This document shows positions 34,491 through 41,973 of a stretch of 63,695 nucleotides of DNA, in pieces (within the stretch, counting starts at the first letter, position 1; every line of letters starts with the position of its first letter). Position numbers and translations under genes: made by a program. Origin of the DNA: Anaerolineae bacterium UTCFX2 (GTDB lineage Bacteria; Chloroflexota; Anaerolineae; Anaerolineales; UBA4823). The stretch covers positions 1 to 63,695 of the forward strand of contig MWTA01000085.1 of the NCBI GenBank assembly GCA_002050125.1, given 5' to 3'. The notes below the pieces were generated by a model. That model was given only the letters and a program-made list of their open reading frames with translations, had not been told where the DNA came from and did no database searches.

Positions 34491-35082
34491 GGCTCGCAAA
34501 AAAGCTACGCTGCGAAAATCCCCTTCCCAGGCGATGGCGCTTGCCTTCGTCGGCGTCGGTCTCTTTATCGTCGGCGGCTTGGCTCTGCTTTTGCTGCCGC
34601 GCTCCGGCGGAAGCGCAAATCCGGAAGATCCGCAACAGTTCACCCCGGCGGTCCCACTGCGCGTGGAATTCCCCGCCCCCGATTTGCGTCTGCAGCAGCT
34701 CGACAGCCAGCCGGTCAGCCTGAGCGATTATCAGGGACAGGTTGTCCTGGTCAACAATTGGGCTTTCTGGTGTCCGCCTTGCCGGGCAGAGCTCCCCGAG
34801 CTGCAAACCTTTTACGAAAAACACCAAGAGGATAACTTTACGGTGATCGGGATCGAAGCCGGCGGCGAACTGGTAGATGTCCAATATCATGTGGATCTGT
34901 ATAAACTCAGTTTCCCTGTATGGCTGGACCCCCAGACAGAGGCTCTGCGAGCCTTTAGAAACGGCACCCTGCCAAATTCATATGTGATCGACCGGCAAGG
35001 AACCGTACGGTTAGCCTGGAACGGCCCGATCAACCTGGCGAAGCTGGAAGAATATGTCACCCCGCTCATCCGCGAGCAATAA
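34477..35082 (+). CDS. TlpA-type membrane-anchored thioredoxin-like protein
   Basis: 201 residues. A basic N terminus and one membrane helix (about 20-41) anchor it outside the membrane. The thioredoxin-like domain begins near 62 and has the redox motif WCPPC with Cys 99 and Cys 102. Other family marks are LSDYQGQVVLVNNWAFW, the ResA/TlpA-type insertion, and cis-Pro region LPNSYVIDRQG. These proteins reduce disulfides in envelope proteins such as apocytochromes. GAGG lies five bases before ATG. It follows the sigma/anti-sigma/zinc-ribbon genes and precedes an OsmC gene by 21 nt. Confidence 0.87.
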   Translation: MNRAKARKKATLRKSPSQAMALAFVGVGLFIVGGLALLLLPRSGGSANPEDPQQFTPAVPLRVEFPAPDLRLQQLDSQPVSLSDYQGQVVLVNNWAFWCPPCRAELPELQTFYEKHQEDNFTVIGIEAGGELVDVQYHVDLYKLSFPVWLDPQTEALRAFRNGTLPNSYVIDRQGTVRLAWNGPINLAKLEEYVTPLIREQ

Positions 35083-35103
35083 TCCCCTCAGGAGTAATCG
35101 CAC

Positions 35104-35550
35104 ATGGACGCAAAAATAACCTGGACCACCGGCTTGAGCTTTTCCGGCAGAGCCGATTCGGGCTTCGAATTGCCGCTGGGCGCCGCCCAGGAAGGGTTCC
35201 GCCCAATGGAATTGATCGCCCTGGGGCTGGTTGGTTGCACCGGCATGGATGTAATCTCCATTCTGGAAAAGAAACGCCAGGCGATCACAGATTTTGAGGT
35301 GAAAGTCCACCTGGACCGGGCAGAAGAGCATCCCAAGGTTTTCACCCACGCCCGCATGGAGTATCGCGTGACCGGTCACGGCGTTGAGGAAGCGGCTGTG
35401 CGGCGCGCGATCGAGCTATCCGCCACGCGTTATTGCTCCGCGCAAGCCATGTTGGTGCAGGTCTTTCCGATCGAACTGGAATATTCGATTTTTGAGGATT
35501 TGGGGGAGGGTCAGGAGGAGTTGGTCGTCAGCGGCACTTTTGAGTACTAA
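35104..35550 (+). CDS. OsmC family peroxiredoxin-like protein
   Basis: 148 residues. OsmC-family features are GAAQEGFRPMELIALGLVGCTGMDVISILEKKR, with the first active Cys (about 41), and ELSATRYCSAQAML with the second Cys (about 108). The basic and acidic residues of the family fill the expected positions. OsmC/Ohr proteins reduce organic hydroperoxides with a Cys pair and use lipoylated or thiol reductants. The gene has a GGAG site and follows tlpA closely, which fits an oxidative-stress role for the whole unit. Confidence 0.88.
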   Translation: MDAKITWTTGLSFSGRADSGFELPLGAAQEGFRPMELIALGLVGCTGMDVISILEKKRQAITDFEVKVHLDRAEEHPKVFTHARMEYRVTGHGVEEAAVRRAIELSATRYCSAQAMLVQVFPIELEYSIFEDLGEGQEELVVSGTFEY

Positions 35551-35581
35551 AAAGTAAAATCGCCCGATCAAACCAGGCGAT
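35551..35581 (-). terminator. Terminator of the minus-strand DUF2089 operon
   Basis: On the minus strand ATCGCC (35581-35576) and GGCGAT (35564-35559) form a 6-bp stem with an 11-nt loop, followed by a T-rich run TTTACTTTTT (35560-35551). It lies about 50 nt after the last gene of the operon. Confidence 0.5.
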
Positions 35582-35632
35582 CGTCGATCCTTTCCTTCAA
35601 GTGCGTCGCGATAGCTCAGCGCTCGATGCAAG

Positions 35633-36007
35633 TCATTCGATAAAAATCTCGACGTGCTCGCCGTCTTCTTCATCGTAGACGTCGATAATTTTGCCCTCCG
35701 CGCCGGCGTTGATCGCCTCCACCAGTTCATCGAACGCCACATCCGGCGCGTATTTTGAGGCGATGTTGAGCCCGGCGTCCACCAGGCTCAATGGCAGGTT
35801 GACCGTGGCTTTGGCTTTGCCGGTCACCATATCCGTCACCCGCACCTTCAGCCAGCGCGCCCCACCCGCGCCGTAGCTCAGCGAGGTCTTGCGCACGGTC
35901 TTGCGGCTACCCGAAAGCGTCGCCAGCAGTTTGGCGCCTTCTTCGGCTGTAATCTTCCCCTCGTCGATCATCCGCAGGATCTTCATACGTTCTTCATTGG
36001 TTGCCAT
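35633..36007 (-). CDS. SHOCT-like-motif protein, last gene of DUF2089 operon
   Basis: 124 residues from ATG 36007 (AAGGAGG eight bases upstream). Residues 7-29 (MKILRMIDEGKITAEEGAKLLATL) form a short helix-turn-helix-like hairpin of the SHOCT type, with the Gly-Lys-Ile-Thr turn. Residues 38-124 are a beta-rich domain ending ...EEDGEHVEIFIE. That end is nearly the same as the end of the next upstream protein (DGEHVEIYIG), so the two are C-terminal homologues. No signal or membrane segment. Function unknown; DUF2089 operons with DUF4097 proteins are common in Gram-positive-like bacteria. Confidence 0.75.
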   Translation of the reverse strand: MATNEERMKILRMIDEGKITAEEGAKLLATLSGSRKTVRKTSLSYGAGGARWLKVRVTDMVTGKAKATVNLPLSLVDAGLNIASKYAPDVAFDELVEAINAGAEGKIIDVYDEEDGEHVEIFIE

Positions 36008-36118
36008 TTTGTAGACCTCCTTATATCGCCAGCCTCGGCGCCGCAGCAAGGCTGCAATAGATCCCCGGTCCTTTTCTGGGCGATCTTGATGTATCTTTCG
36101 TTCGGGCGTAGTGCAATT

Positions 36119-36832
36119 TTAACCGATATAGATCTCGACATGCTCGCCATCACCTTCATCCACCTCGATAAAAATGGGGTTCTCGGGGGTGAGGTTGCCG
36201 TTAGCCGCCTGGATCATCTGGCTCAACTCGCGCCCCGGCAGATCTGGGATGAACCGCCCCAGCGTGTCCGTGATCCAGGCTGTCAGCCGGAACGGCAGCG
36301 GGAAGCTCAAGTTGATCCGTTCGGGCGAATGTCCCCGCTTTTGTTGGATGCGTAAGTGCAGCCAGGGCGCATTGCGCGCCTTCCATGCCAGCACCATCAG
36401 CCCCAACCCGAGGATAAAAGGCAATGAGGCGCAGAAAAACCAAAAGCCATAACCCGAGGTCTGCATTGCCTGGTACATAAGCAGCCCCCCGAGGATTGTC
36501 ACCGCCACTCCGGTCCACAGCGGTACAGTCCACCAGCGCTTCCACTTGCGGATCGAGGGCGCAGCCTCATTCATTCCCCCCCTGGTTGCCCCGGAGGCGG
36601 CAGAAGCCGCCTCGAACCCGGCTGCGGTTTGCGCTGGCTCGGATGGCGCGAATTTCGGCTCGTTCGCCGCGAAAGCTGCTTCTTCCGGCTGGCGGGTCTG
36701 GTCGTCAGTCCAGATCTCCCCCGGCGCTCCACCTTCCTGCAACTCTTGCAGCCGCCGCAGACCCTCCTCAGCCGAGATCTGACCCTGTTCGATCAGATCC
36801 AGGATGTGCAAGCGCGCGTTCGAGGTCTCCAT
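36119..36832 (-). CDS. Membrane protein with N-terminal SHOCT-like hairpin
   Basis: 237 residues. Residues 9-30 (ILDLIEQGQISAEEGLRRLQEL) repeat the hairpin seen in the other three proteins of the operon. An Ala-rich linker leads to two membrane helices at about 100-125 and 130-150. The C-terminal domain (about 165-237) is related to the C-terminal domain of the 35633-36007 product (DxGDGEHVEIYIG end). It reads as a membrane-bound version of that protein. Its ATG lies 4 nt after the stop of the DUF4097-like gene. The 111-nt gap after it (36008-36118) holds only the ribosome site of the next gene. Confidence 0.72.
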   Translation of the reverse strand: METSNARLHILDLIEQGQISAEEGLRRLQELQEGGAPGEIWTDDQTRQPEEAAFAANEPKFAPSEPAQTAAGFEAASAASGATRGGMNEAAPSIRKWKRWWTVPLWTGVAVTILGGLLMYQAMQTSGYGFWFFCASLPFILGLGLMVLAWKARNAPWLHLRIQQKRGHSPERINLSFPLPFRLTAWITDTLGRFIPDLPGRELSQMIQAANGNLTPENPIFIEVDEGDGEHVEIYIG

Positions 36833-36836
36833 TGGC

Positions 36837-38117
36837 TTATTCTCCCTGGTCTTCCAACGCCGCCAGCAGGCTGTCAGCTTCTTCGGGGGTGATCTTTTTC
36901 TGTTCGAGCATGCGCAGGATTATCAGGCGCTCTTCTTCGCTCGCCGGTTCTGGGGCGGGTTCGGGCGCCGGCGCGGGCGGCGGACCAGGCGGGCTTGTCG
37001 TCCAGTTGCGTCCCCACGTGTGGCGCGGGCGGGTCCAGTTCCGGCGCTCAGCCGCGCGCGCCTGCAGTTCGGCTTTGCGCTGGGTCTCCTCCAGCTTGCG
37101 CTCCAATTTCTCCTGCGCCCGGCGCATCTTCTCCTGCGCGCGGGCGGTTTCGCGCTCGCTCATGCGCAGCGCCTGCTCGATGATCCGCTCCGAATCCTCG
37201 GATGAAAAACCGGTGCGGCTCAGCATCTCCGAAAGGTTTTCCATTTGCGTTTGCATCCGCCGGGTGACTTCTTCCATCTGCTGCTCGATTTGAGCTTCCA
37301 CCTGGCGCGCGATCTGTTCGTTGTAATCCGCCATCTGCGGGCTGCCGGGCTCCCAACCGGTCCGGCGCTCCGCCCCCATTGGGGCGAGCAGGATGTCTCC
37401 TCCGGCTTCGATGCTAAAATCCACCGCTCCGTCCCCCAACTCCAACTCCAGCGCCTCCTGGTCGTAGCGGCGCGGTTGGGGCGGCAGGCTGACCTTGATG
37501 GAACGTTTGCGGCTCAGCAGACTCAACCGCAGCCCGGCTTCGGCGGGCAGGCGGCATTGCACATCTCCCCTGGCTTTCACTTGATAGCTCTCGCCATCGA
37601 GGGCGTTCAATTGCAGGCGTGCGTCGCCGTTTGCCATCGCCTGGATCGCGCCGCTCACACTTTGCAGCGTCAAATCTCCCTGCACCTGTCCGACTTGCAC
37701 ATCACCTTCCACCTGGCTGGCTTGCAGTTCGCCTTGCACCAGCCCGATTTCCAGGTCGCCGTTCACGCTGCGGGCTGAGACGTCGCCGTTGACCTGCCCT
37801 GCCCGCACCCCCGCCACGTTGCGCAACCTTAGCTGACCTTGCACCAGCCCGATGCTGGCGCTCTCTTCGAGCAGCTTGATCTGGAGATCGCCCTGTACGG
37901 TTTCAATTTCCAGGACGGCTCCATAAGGCAGGCGTATCTCGCAATCGCCGCGGCAGCTCAGCCGCACGGTGTCTTCCGCTTCGCTCAAATCCAACAATTC
38001 AGCGTCCGCCTGGACTGCCACCTGAGGCAGGTCCCAGCCCTTGACGCGCAAATCGCCCTGGATAATGCCCAGGATGCAGTCCGGGGTCAGGCTGGTCGAG
38101 ATTGTTTGGCGCGCCAT
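36837..38117 (-). CDS. DUF4097-like beta-solenoid protein with C-terminal coiled coil and SHOCT-like hairpin
   Basis: 426 residues. Residues 10-250 are short repeating strands of the form VxGDLxVxxVxGDVxLxxVxG (for example VEGDVQVGQVQGDLTLQSVSGA), typical of DUF4097 right-handed beta folds. Residues 270-365 are a charged, Gln/Glu/Arg-rich coiled coil (IARQVEAQIEQQMEEVTRRMQ and so on). A Pro-rich linker ends in residues 402-423 (LRMLEQKKITPEEADSLLAALE), the shared hairpin. There is no signal peptide. It is co-transcribed with DUF2089 (1-nt gap) and the membrane protein (4-nt gap). Function unknown; envelope association is inferred from family context. Confidence 0.75.
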   Translation of the reverse strand: MARQTISTSLTPDCILGIIQGDLRVKGWDLPQVAVQADAELLDLSEAEDTVRLSCRGDCEIRLPYGAVLEIETVQGDLQIKLLEESASIGLVQGQLRLRNVAGVRAGQVNGDVSARSVNGDLEIGLVQGELQASQVEGDVQVGQVQGDLTLQSVSGAIQAMANGDARLQLNALDGESYQVKARGDVQCRLPAEAGLRLSLLSRKRSIKVSLPPQPRRYDQEALELELGDGAVDFSIEAGGDILLAPMGAERRTGWEPGSPQMADYNEQIARQVEAQIEQQMEEVTRRMQTQMENLSEMLSRTGFSSEDSERIIEQALRMSERETARAQEKMRRAQEKLERKLEETQRKAELQARAAERRNWTRPRHTWGRNWTTSPPGPPPAPAPEPAPEPASEEERLIILRMLEQKKITPEEADSLLAALEDQGE

Positions 38118-38118
38118 C

Positions 38119-38505
38119 TCAAGCCTCCACTTCGCGCAAAAGGCGCATGGCTTCTGCGGCGCTGATCGCCCCGCTGTCCAGGTCCTCCAGGATGCGCTGC
38201 CGTTCCTCGTCGGTGAGCCCTGGCGGTTCGTCGTCGCCGCCCGGCTCGTACCCCAGGGCGCGAATCACCTCGTGCAGCCGGTTGCGAATCGTAGGATAGG
38301 AGAGCCCAATTTCCTCGCCCACGCGCGAGATTTTACCCTCGCAGCGCACAAACGTCACCATGAAATTGAGCTGATCCTGGGTCAGATTGCTGAACAGGCT
38401 GCTTGAAAACCGACCCTCATAGGCGGTATCGCAACTACGGCAGTAAATACGGGTCACTGTGAGCTCGCCGCCGCACAGCGGACAGCGGTTTGGAACTGGT
38501 TGCAT
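38119..38505 (-). CDS. DUF2089 family transcriptional regulator-like protein
   Basis: 128 residues. The N-terminal zinc ribbon has CPLCGG (residues 8-13) and CRSCD (23-27). The middle GKISRVGEEIGLSYPTIRNRLHEVI is a helix-turn-helix. The C terminus (LEDLDSGAISAAEAMRLLREV) is the SHOCT-like hairpin shared with the three downstream proteins. This zinc ribbon-HTH-hairpin order is the DUF2089 architecture. It is the first gene of the operon and a strong promoter with an overlapping inverted repeat lies 38 nt upstream, so it is likely an autoregulator of the operon. Confidence 0.85.
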   Translation of the reverse strand: MQPVPNRCPLCGGELTVTRIYCRSCDTAYEGRFSSSLFSNLTQDQLNFMVTFVRCEGKISRVGEEIGLSYPTIRNRLHEVIRALGYEPGGDDEPPGLTDEERQRILEDLDSGAISAAEAMRLLREVEA

Positions 38506-38542
38506 AGCACCCTCGCCAAAATTGGATTCAGTATCTGTATCT

Positions 38543-38570
38543 ATTATAGTCCTTACTTTAGAGAAGTCAA
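38543..38570 (-). promoter_or_regulatory. Sigma-70 promoter of the DUF2089 operon
   Basis: TTGACT at 38570-38565, a 16-nt spacer and TATAAT at 38548-38543. The predicted start of transcription is near 38536, about 31 nt before the DUF2089 start codon. The whole interval 38506-38624 is much richer in A/T than the genes around it. Confidence 0.7.
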
Positions 38571-38584
38571 TACTATACTAAAGA
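38555..38584. promoter_or_regulatory. Inverted repeat overlapping the DUF2089 promoter, possible operator
   Basis: CTTTAG and CTAAAG separated by 16 nt cover the -35 box and its upstream flank. The placement would block RNA polymerase if bound. The DUF2089 helix-turn-helix protein encoded directly downstream is the obvious candidate ligand, as inference. Confidence 0.35.
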
Positions 38585-38624
38585 ATATTGATATTAAGTT
38601 TCAGATTATTGATTTTATTCTGCC

Positions 38625-40250
38625 CTATTGGTTTGCGATGGGGGTAGCCAGGTTTTCCGGCGTCGGCGTGTGGATCGGTATGCGGTCGGTGCGGATCCAA
38701 CTGGCTGCGTTAGAGCAGGTGCACGCCGTTACCACCTGCGCGTACCGGGTGAGCGTTCCCAGGTAGATCTGGCTGCCGCGGTGAGCCGTCCAACCTTCCA
38801 GGTTGAAAGCCAGCACGCCTCCCCAACCCTCCGCTGGCATCCATTCGCCGTTGTATTTGCGCGCCAGGTGGATGTGCGTACCGGTTGCCGAGCCCCCTTC
38901 GCAGGAGGGGTGCCCGATCCGCTCTCCTCGCTTGAGGCGCGCGCCAAGCGGGACGCGTCCGTTGCTGCCAACGTGCAGATAGAAAACGTTCCAGCCGGTG
39001 CGTTCGTCGCCGTCGCCGTCCAGATCGAGCATCACCTGCCCCTCTTCGGAGCGCACCACCACGCCATCCGCTACGGCGGTCGCCCAGCGGTCGCTCGCCA
39101 CACACCCGGCGGTCTTCGAGGGCGGCGCGAAATCCAGCGCTGCCAGCGGTTCGCCGCTGCCCCACCCGGCGTGCGGTCCGCCGGTCAGCGCCCACACATC
39201 CCCTGGCTCAAACGGCAGCAGGAATTCGGGCTGGGTTAGGCTGCCTTCCAGGTGCGGCGCGGTTGTCCAGGGATCGCCAAACAGTTCCCGGTATGTTGCC
39301 GCCAAACCTTCCGGCGAGATCGCCCGCACATACACCTCCCCCTCCAGCAGGGCGTTGAAATATTGGTGCAGGCTGATCGAGGCGGCGTTCTGCCAGGGAT
39401 CCACGCGCTCCAGCCGCCCATCTTGCAGTTCGATTTCGACTAACCGGTTGCCGCGGAAGCGATAATAGCCGTCGTTGAGCAGATTGGCTGCCCAGGCGAG
39501 CTGCAGGAACAGTCCCTTGCGGTTCCAACTTCGGGAACCGAGCGGATAATCTTGTTTTGAAGCCTCCAGGAACGGCTCCGAAAGCGCTCCAGCCTGGTAC
39601 TCCAACAGCGCCAGCAGCAAGCGCGGGCTGAGGCTGTAATTGTGCGCGACCAGCTCGACGAGTTCGCCGCCGCTGCGGTTGGCTCCGGATACGTACCCCG
39701 AATAGCTCTTCAGCCAGCCGGGGCGCGCGTTGACGAACGCCACCGGATCGAAGTCCACCTGGGCGGGTCCGTTGACGAACAGGCTATCGGGCAGGATCTG
39801 GTATGGCGACCCCCACAGCGGCAGATAGTAGATCGGAATCCTCATCGGCATCCCGGGCGGCATGGTGGTCGCATCGCGGGGGATAAAGGAATTGGCTTCC
39901 AGAATCTCTGCCACCGTTGTGTTGAACCTCACCGCCAATCCCGGCAGCGTGTCCCCCGGCTGGGCGGTGTAATCGACCAACTCGCCCGGAGCGTAGCGCG
40001 GGCGCTCCGCATAATACGGCGCCGGCGGGGCTGACGCTTCCTCTGCATTCGCTTCTGACTGTTCGGCTGGTTCGGCGGCGGGCAGGTCCGCCGGGCGGTC
40101 TGGGGCAGGCATACACCCGCCGGTCAGCAGAATGACCACAACCAAGACCGCCGTCAGCAGAGTTGTCAGGGTAGTTTTATCGAAGCGTTGCCGGGCTGTC
40201 GAACGGGACGAGCGCTTGACGCGTGAGTTTACAGGCATTGCGCCGGACAT
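38625..40250 (-). CDS. Lipoprotein with LysM domain, lysozyme-like middle region and M23 peptidase domain (paralog 1)
   Basis: 541 residues. A basic N terminus, one hydrophobic helix and the lipobox LTGGC (Cys 46) mark a lipoprotein. A LysM domain lies at about 90-140 (VDYTAQPGDTLPGLAVRFNTT). The middle region (about 190-345) is shared with the two following genes and includes SPRLLLALLEYQAG. The C-terminal M23 domain has GGPHAGW...LDFAPP (His and Asp ligands) and GTHIHLARKYNGEW (HxH motif). An acidic loop, LDLDGDGDERTGW, is inserted within it. M23 enzymes cut peptidoglycan cross-links. It is the last of a tandem triplet and follows paralog 2 by 4 nt. Confidence 0.85.
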   Translation of the reverse strand: MSGAMPVNSRVKRSSRSTARQRFDKTTLTTLLTAVLVVVILLTGGCMPAPDRPADLPAAEPAEQSEANAEEASAPPAPYYAERPRYAPGELVDYTAQPGDTLPGLAVRFNTTVAEILEANSFIPRDATTMPPGMPMRIPIYYLPLWGSPYQILPDSLFVNGPAQVDFDPVAFVNARPGWLKSYSGYVSGANRSGGELVELVAHNYSLSPRLLLALLEYQAGALSEPFLEASKQDYPLGSRSWNRKGLFLQLAWAANLLNDGYYRFRGNRLVEIELQDGRLERVDPWQNAASISLHQYFNALLEGEVYVRAISPEGLAATYRELFGDPWTTAPHLEGSLTQPEFLLPFEPGDVWALTGGPHAGWGSGEPLAALDFAPPSKTAGCVASDRWATAVADGVVVRSEEGQVMLDLDGDGDERTGWNVFYLHVGSNGRVPLGARLKRGERIGHPSCEGGSATGTHIHLARKYNGEWMPAEGWGGVLAFNLEGWTAHRGSQIYLGTLTRYAQVVTACTCSNAASWIRTDRIPIHTPTPENLATPIANQ

Positions 40251-40254
40251 TATA

Positions 40255-41883
40255 TTATGGATCTGAATCGGTCCGCGTGATAAAGGTCTTGTAGTTGCTG
40301 CAAGTGCAGGCTTCCAGGGTCACATCGCCGCGCGTCAGGGTGCCTTTGTACGCCATAGGACCGTTGTGGGCAATCCAGCCGCCCAGGTTGAACGGCAGGG
40401 GACCGTCTGCCGGCACCCACTCGCCGTTGAATTTGCGGGCGATGTGCAGATGCGTGCCGGTTGACACACCCCCCTCGCACGACGGATGCCCGAGCGGTTC
40501 TCCGGTTGACACCCAGGTCCCAGCCTGGATGCGCTCTTTCTCCGCCAGGTGCAGATAAACCAGCACCCAGCCGGTTTGTTCGTGACCGTCGCCGTCCAGG
40601 TCCACGACGACCAGCCCAGGACCCGTGCGCACGACCAACCCGTCTGCCGCCGCGACCGCCCAGGTCTGGGTTTCCACACAGCCCGATTCGGCTGCGCCTG
40701 GCGCGAAATCCAGCGCGGCGTAAGCCCCCTCGTGCTCCCACGCGCCGTGCGGTCCGCCGGTATAGCTCCAGGTCCAGTTGCGCCCAAACGGCAGTATCAA
40801 CGGGGGCTGAACAATTCCAGGTGGATAGAGCGGCTCGACCTGCCGGGCGCGCTCCCAGGGGTCCCCGAACATCAGCGCATGCAAGACAGGGAAGCCGGTT
40901 TCCGGATCCAGCGCAGCCAACCATTCCGCGCTGTCGTAAAGCTGGGCAAAATAGTACTGCAGCGCGGCTGTGCCGGCGTTTAAATCGGGCGCCAGTCGAA
41001 TTTTTACCCCATCCGAGAAACGGATGTCAGTCAGCCGCCCTTCCCGGTAGGCGTAATACCCGATTGAAAGCTGGTTGACTGTCCAGACTAATTGGTTGTA
41101 GAGACCTTTGTCTCGAAGATTGACCCAACCGAGCGGGTATTCTTTCTGGTTTGGGCTTTCCGGGCTTCCATACACCCAGTGGCTGTGAAATTCCAGCAGC
41201 GCCAGTAGCAGGCGCGGGTTGATCGAGTTTTCGAGCGCCACGCGCTCCACCACCTCGGCGCCGGATTTATCGCCGGTGCTCTTGTGCCACTCACGGAAAG
41301 AAGCCAGGTAACCGCCGGTCTGATTGGCGTAGCCAACGGTATCAAAATTGACCGCCGAGGGCGAATAAACCACCTCGCTGTCAGGTATGATCTGCCGCGA
41401 TGAGGTTGTGTTGGTCAGGCGCCGAGGGATGATCAACAACTGACCTGGGTTGATGAACCCGGTCTCGTTGATCGGCTCGGGCGCGCTGATCTCTTCCGGC
41501 TTGACCCCAAACCGCACCGCAACCACGCGCAGGCTGTCGGCTGCCTGAGCATAGTACAGGATTGGGGCGTTGTCCACCACGTACACTTCGGGCGTGGAGG
41601 TAGCGGTCGGCAGAATGGGCAGCCCGGGAGTGGGGGTGTGCGGTTGCAGCGGGTTTTGCAGCAGCGCCCCCAGGGTGGGTTCCGAGGTGGGCGGCTCGAT
41701 CAGCGGCAGCGGGTCGTTGAGCAACTGACCTCCGCCGCCCGCTCCGCTTACTGGCGTGGGTGGCAGAAAAGGCGCCGGGGTGGGCGGAGCGCTTGGGGGC
41801 ACCCAATAGCCCCCGCCCACCGCACAAGAACTCAAAAACAGGGCGCAGAAAACCTGCCAGATAAATCGCCGAAAATGTTTCAG
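40255..41883 (-). CDS. Lipoprotein with degenerate LysM and M23 peptidase domain (paralog 2), probable CTG start
   Basis: 542 residues if it starts at CTG 41883, which has AAGGA six bases upstream and gives a proper lipoprotein signal (LKHFRRFIWQVFCALFLSSC). The first conventional start is TTG 41835, which would cut the signal off just before the lipobox Cys; a TGA lies a few codons upstream of the CTG, so no other start fits. A weak LysM-like region lies at about 115-170. The middle region has NPRLLLALLEFHSH. The M23 domain has GGPHGAW...LDFAPG, the loop VDLDGDGHEQTGW and GTHLHIARKFNGEW. All M23 ligands are kept. Confidence 0.8.
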   Translation of the reverse strand: MKHFRRFIWQVFCALFLSSCAVGGGYWVPPSAPPTPAPFLPPTPVSGAGGGGQLLNDPLPLIEPPTSEPTLGALLQNPLQPHTPTPGLPILPTATSTPEVYVVDNAPILYYAQAADSLRVVAVRFGVKPEEISAPEPINETGFINPGQLLIIPRRLTNTTSSRQIIPDSEVVYSPSAVNFDTVGYANQTGGYLASFREWHKSTGDKSGAEVVERVALENSINPRLLLALLEFHSHWVYGSPESPNQKEYPLGWVNLRDKGLYNQLVWTVNQLSIGYYAYREGRLTDIRFSDGVKIRLAPDLNAGTAALQYYFAQLYDSAEWLAALDPETGFPVLHALMFGDPWERARQVEPLYPPGIVQPPLILPFGRNWTWSYTGGPHGAWEHEGAYAALDFAPGAAESGCVETQTWAVAAADGLVVRTGPGLVVVDLDGDGHEQTGWVLVYLHLAEKERIQAGTWVSTGEPLGHPSCEGGVSTGTHLHIARKFNGEWVPADGPLPFNLGGWIAHNGPMAYKGTLTRGDVTLEACTCSNYKTFITRTDSDP

Positions 41884-41973
41884 GGTCGTTCCTTTATCTC
41901 ATTCGAGCATCTCTATGGGGATGCCATCTCTCTTAATAACCATGCGCTGCGGTTCGAGACTTTGCCGGCTGCT

